This document shows positions 5,489 to 7,670 of a stretch of 7,670 bases of DNA, in pieces. The notes beneath the pieces were generated by a model, which saw nothing but the letters and a program-made list of their open reading frames with translations, had not been told where the DNA came from and ran no database searches. Position numbers and translations under genes: made by a program. The stretch spans positions 1-7,670 of the forward strand of contig JASIGS010000276.1 in NCBI GenBank assembly GCA_030052355.1, in the 5' to 3' direction. The DNA comes from Streptosporangiaceae bacterium (lineage in GTDB: Bacteria > Actinomycetota > Actinomycetes > Streptosporangiales > Streptosporangiaceae). Numbering within the stretch: the first letter of the stretch is position 1; each line of letters starts with the position of its first letter.

Positions 5489-6919
5489 CTAAGCTGCGTC
5501 CCCGGCTGCGTCGAGCAGCTCGCGGATGCCGTCCTCGATGCCGTCTGCCAGCACGCCGATGTCCGGAGTGGAATCGTAGTCAGCGGTGATACCGAACGTG
5601 ACCTTGTCGGTGTAGCTGAAGATGCTCACCCCGGTTCGCAGCGTCGTGGCGATGGGCACGTAGGGAATGAGCTCAACGAGCTTGCGGCCGAGCGCGTACA
5701 ACGGCTCCCGCGGCCCCGGCACGTTCGTCGTGACCGTGACAACCTCGCGTTGCGGCACCCGGTAGGCGAGCCTGACCGCGAGGGAGGCCAGCGGGTACGG
5801 CGTATACCTGGACAGGCCGATGAGCGCCTCGCCGACAGTCGCTTCCTTGGCTGCCTTCAGCCTGGCCAGCTCGTCCCGGACGGCGGCGAGCCGCTGCACC
5901 GGGTCCGCGATGTGCACGGGCAGATCAGCCACGATCACCGAGAACTGGTTCTGGTAGACGTTCTGGTCTCCGGCCGCCCGGACGGACACCGGCACCAGCG
6001 AGGGCACCATGTGCGGCTCTGGCAGTTCGCCCCGGTCGAGGAGCAAGCTGCGGTAGCCGCCGCTGATGGCGGCGAGCACGACGTCGTTGACCGTGCCGCC
6101 GAGCTTCCTCTTGATCGCCTTGACATCGTCAAGCGACGCGCGCGCCCAGGCGTACCGTCGCTGCCTGCCGATCGGCCCGCTGAGCGACGACCGGCCGGCC
6201 GGCCATGCAGACCCGGCGAGGCTGGCCGTCGCCACGGCGGTCTGCGACGCCGTTCTGACCGAGTCGGACGGATTGGCGATCGCCCTGCGCAGCGCGCGCG
6301 CCGTCCGCAGCGGCAGCAGGCTCAGGTCCACCGCAGCCCGGCCGGCCAGCAACAGCGCTGACGGTTCGGGGAGCGGGCCGCCGTTGTCTGTGTTGATCAG
6401 CTTCCAGGTATCCGCAGGGGATGGCCCTGCGTCTGGACTCAGGTCGAACAGGATGCGATACAGGTCGATCCCGGACACGCCGTCGACCATGGCGTGATGC
6501 ACCTTGGCGATGAGCCCCCACCGGCCACCGCTCAGCCCTTCGACCAGCCAGTACTCCCAGAGCGGGTAATCCCGGTCAAGCCGCTGGCCCATCACCCTGG
6601 CTACCAGCTTGCTGAGCTGCTCGTCACCGCCCGGCGCCGGCACCGCGGTCTGCCGCACGTGGTAACGCAGGTCGAAGTGCTCGGCTTCCACCCAGACCGG
6701 CGGCCCCAGCCGCAGCGGCACGGTGCGGAGCCTGCGCCGGTAGATGGGCGCGAGAGGAAGGCGCGCCGAGACAGCCTGCAAGAACTCGCCGTACGACGGT
6801 GCCGGGCCCTCGAAGATCGAGATTGAGCAGATCGCGAACGACGCGTGGCTGTCCTCGTTCTCGGCCTCTATGAAGTGAGCGTCCAGCGGCTCCAAGCGCT
6901 CCAATGCCACCCCCGGCAT
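5489..6919 (-). CDS. Wax ester synthase / diacylglycerol O-acyltransferase (WS/DGAT family)
   Basis: Predicted acyltransferase of 476 residues, the usual family length, using acyl-CoA to esterify a fatty alcohol (wax ester) or diacylglycerol (triacylglycerol) at the membrane or storage-lipid surface. Seen: N-terminal ERLEPLDAHF (7-16); the substrate-pocket motif PLW (119-121); the catalytic motif HHAMVDG with His141, His142, Asp146 and Gly147; GGTVNDVVLA (274-283) with Asn278-Asp279; and NVPGP (399-403), all landmarks of this family. The C-terminal region with FGITADYDS also fits. ATG 6919 is the only ATG in frame after an upstream stop, but its ribosome binding site is weak (GGGAG is 13 bases away); GTG 6910 is an alternative. 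Actinomycetes usually carry several paralogues, so substrate preference cannot be assigned. An inverted repeat upstream separates it from the methyltransferase gene, and the reductase follows after 68 bases. Confidence 0.93.
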   Translation of the reverse strand: MPGVALERLEPLDAHFIEAENEDSHASFAICSISIFEGPAPSYGEFLQAVSARLPLAPIYRRRLRTVPLRLGPPVWVEAEHFDLRYHVRQTAVPAPGGDEQLSKLVARVMGQRLDRDYPLWEYWLVEGLSGGRWGLIAKVHHAMVDGVSGIDLYRILFDLSPDAGPSPADTWKLINTDNGGPLPEPSALLLAGRAAVDLSLLPLRTARALRRAIANPSDSVRTASQTAVATASLAGSAWPAGRSSLSGPIGRQRRYAWARASLDDVKAIKRKLGGTVNDVVLAAISGGYRSLLLDRGELPEPHMVPSLVPVSVRAAGDQNVYQNQFSVIVADLPVHIADPVQRLAAVRDELARLKAAKEATVGEALIGLSRYTPYPLASLAVRLAYRVPQREVVTVTTNVPGPREPLYALGRKLVELIPYVPIATTLRTGVSIFSYTDKVTFGITADYDSTPDIGVLADGIEDGIRELLDAAGDAA

Positions 6920-7007
6920 CGCTCATCGTCGGCTCCCGGCCGATCACGGACGACCGGGCGCCATGTCCTGTTCCTATCCTCCCCAGCATGCGGCACCTCA
7001 GTGACGC

Positions 7008-7037
7008 CCGATGGTCCCGCCCTGGCGGGACCATCGG
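7008..7037 (-). terminator. 14-bp perfect inverted repeat, likely terminator of the methyltransferase transcript
   Basis: Arms CCGATGGTCCCGCC (7008-7021) and GGCGGGACCATCGG (7024-7037) are perfectly complementary with two bases between, so in practice a 13-bp stem with a CCTG-type loop. It lies 34 bases downstream of the methyltransferase stop and 88 bases before the WS/DGAT start. Neither flank has a T-tract, as is common for actinobacterial terminators. A palindromic operator for the WS/DGAT gene is the main alternative. Confidence 0.5.
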
Positions 7038-7041
7038 TCAT

Positions 7042-7086
7042 CCGCTACTGCCACCCGCTACTGCCACCCGCTACAGCCACCCGCTG
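7042..7086. repeat. 13-bp tandem repeat, about 3.5 copies
   Basis: Unit CCGCTACTGCCAC at 7042-7054 and 7055-7067, a copy with one changed base (CCGCTACAGCCAC) at 7068-7080, and a partial copy at 7081-7086. It straddles the end of the methyltransferase gene. Each full copy carries TAG on the minus strand (at 7045-7047, 7058-7060 and 7071-7073); because the period is 13, the three stops lie in three different frames. Confidence 0.8.
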
Positions 7087-7670
7087 CGGCGGAGCGAACC
7101 GACGTCGGCGGATACCAGCAGCGACCGCCGTCCGTGGCTTACCGTCTCGGTCGTCGCGGCGGCCTGCGTTACGCGGGTTACCGTCCAGCCCGCCAGCGCC
7201 AGCATCGTGAGATGCTCGGACACCGGCAAGATCGTCCGCCACGGCTCGGCTCCGGCCGCGCGGCGCCTGGCGTTCGCGGTGGCCACGACCTGGGCCGACT
7301 CGAACCCGTCGGCGTGCACAGACAGGCTGACGGCCAGGCGGCTGCCCGGCGCTGCCCTGCTCGCCAGGCCAGTAAGCAGGCTGCGGCAGGTCTGCTCGTC
7401 CAGGTAGATAAGCAAGCCTTCGCAGACGAACAGAGTCTGTCTGTTGCTGTCGTGGCCGCAGCTCGCCAGCACGCTAGCGACGTCGCCGTCGCGGAAGTCG
7501 ACCGCAGCCAGCACGACCGCCTGGCCGGCGCCGATGCCGTCCAGGCGCCGCGCCTTGTCCTGCTGAGTATTGGGGTGGTCAAGCTCGAAGAACCGGACTC
7601 CGGCGGCCCTGAACCGCAGCGCGCGGTCGTCGTAGCCAGCCCCGCAGATCACTATCTGGCTGATACCGGC
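7071..7670 (-). CDS. Class I SAM-dependent methyltransferase, leucine carboxyl methyltransferase-like (TIGR00027-type), 5'-truncated by window edge
   Basis: The C-terminal 199 residues are visible. Reading continues in frame to the window edge, so the GTG at 7652 is not the real start; the family is usually about 270-310 residues. Seen, numbered from the edge: SAM-binding motif I QIVICGAGYDDRALRF (5-20), an acidic strand end FFELDHPNTQQDK (27-39) with Glu29 and Asp31 placed to hold the ribose, AVDFRDGD (56-63) near the adenine site, and FVCEGLLIYLDEQ (81-93), the hallmark EGLL.YL segment of the LCM/PPM1-like family. Actinomycetes carry many paralogues, mostly with unknown substrates, often linked to secondary or lipid metabolism. 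The C-terminal end reads SGWL and stops at a TAG inside the 13-bp tandem repeat. Fold and SAM use are secure; the methyl acceptor is unknown. Confidence 0.88.
   Translation of the reverse strand, partial: AGISQIVICGAGYDDRALRFRAAGVRFFELDHPNTQQDKARRLDGIGAGQAVVLAAVDFRDGDVASVLASCGHDSNRQTLFVCEGLLIYLDEQTCRSLLTGLASRAAPGSRLAVSLSVHADGFESAQVVATANARRRAAGAEPWRTILPVSEHLTMLALAGWTVTRVTQAAATTETVSHGRRSLLVSADVGSLRRSGWL

Noticed and set aside
5420..6361. 313-codon plus-strand frame opposite WS/DGAT
   Set aside because: Antisense to a full-length WS/DGAT gene, low complexity, no recognisable motif.
6944..6964. Six-codon upstream open frame (ATG 6964 to TGA) before WS/DGAT
   Set aside because: A short AGGA precedes the ATG, but such tiny frames arise easily and the peptide (MAPGRP) shows no leader-peptide signature. 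There is not enough to call regulation.
6920..7007. Promoter for WS/DGAT
   Set aside because: The gap must contain one if the upstream inverted repeat terminates, but I find no convincing TAnnnT -10 with a -35 at proper spacing. TAGGAA near 6970-6980 is too weak to call.
6624..7034. 136-codon minus-strand frame overlapping the WS/DGAT 5' end
   Set aside because: It shares most of its length with WS/DGAT in another frame and has no recognisable domain. It also starts inside the inverted repeat.
7042..7086. Tandem repeat as a CRISPR array
   Set aside because: The units are 13 bases and directly adjacent, with no spacers.

Overview
The window is high-GC DNA (roughly 70% by eye), almost fully coding, with strong G/C preference at third codon positions. 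The gene set (a primase with the actinobacterial DPCD motif, a WS/DGAT wax ester/triacylglycerol acyltransferase, a TIGR00027/LCM-type methyltransferase) points to an actinomycete chromosome. No phage, IS, CRISPR, tRNA or rRNA signal was seen.

Layout, left to right. (1) 1-1382, minus: an IlvD/Edd-family [2Fe-2S] dehydratase of the sugar-acid (L-arabinonate dehydratase-like) subgroup, 3' end outside the window. (2) 1491-3398, minus: DNA primase DnaG, complete. (3) 3484-4188, plus: a 234-residue HAD phosphatase, divergent from dnaG and probably leaderless. (4) 4185-5420, minus: NADH-type ferredoxin reductase, convergent with the HAD gene so that both TAG stops lie in one CTAG. (5) 5489-6919, minus: WS/DGAT acyltransferase. 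(6) 7071-7670, minus: a class I SAM-dependent methyltransferase of the leucine carboxyl methyltransferase-like family, 5' end outside the window. The longest gap is about 150 bases, so there is no large empty region.

How the genes relate. Methyltransferase, WS/DGAT and reductase run in the same direction. A strong inverted repeat after the methyltransferase suggests a transcript end there, while only 68 bases separate WS/DGAT from the reductase, so those two may be co-transcribed. dnaG and the HAD gene share an 84-base divergent intergenic region holding a candidate -10 for each gene and a DnaA-box-like 9-mer next to the predicted dnaG start point. The dehydratase follows dnaG after 108 bases with its own good ribosome binding site.

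I do not see a new multi-gene system here. The most worthwhile signals are small and mostly non-coding: the DnaA-box-like site at dnaG, a 13-bp tandem repeat that places a stop codon in all three frames at the end of the methyltransferase gene, a 14-bp perfect inverted repeat beside it, a hairpin abutting the reductase ribosome binding site, and the shared stop of the convergent pair.
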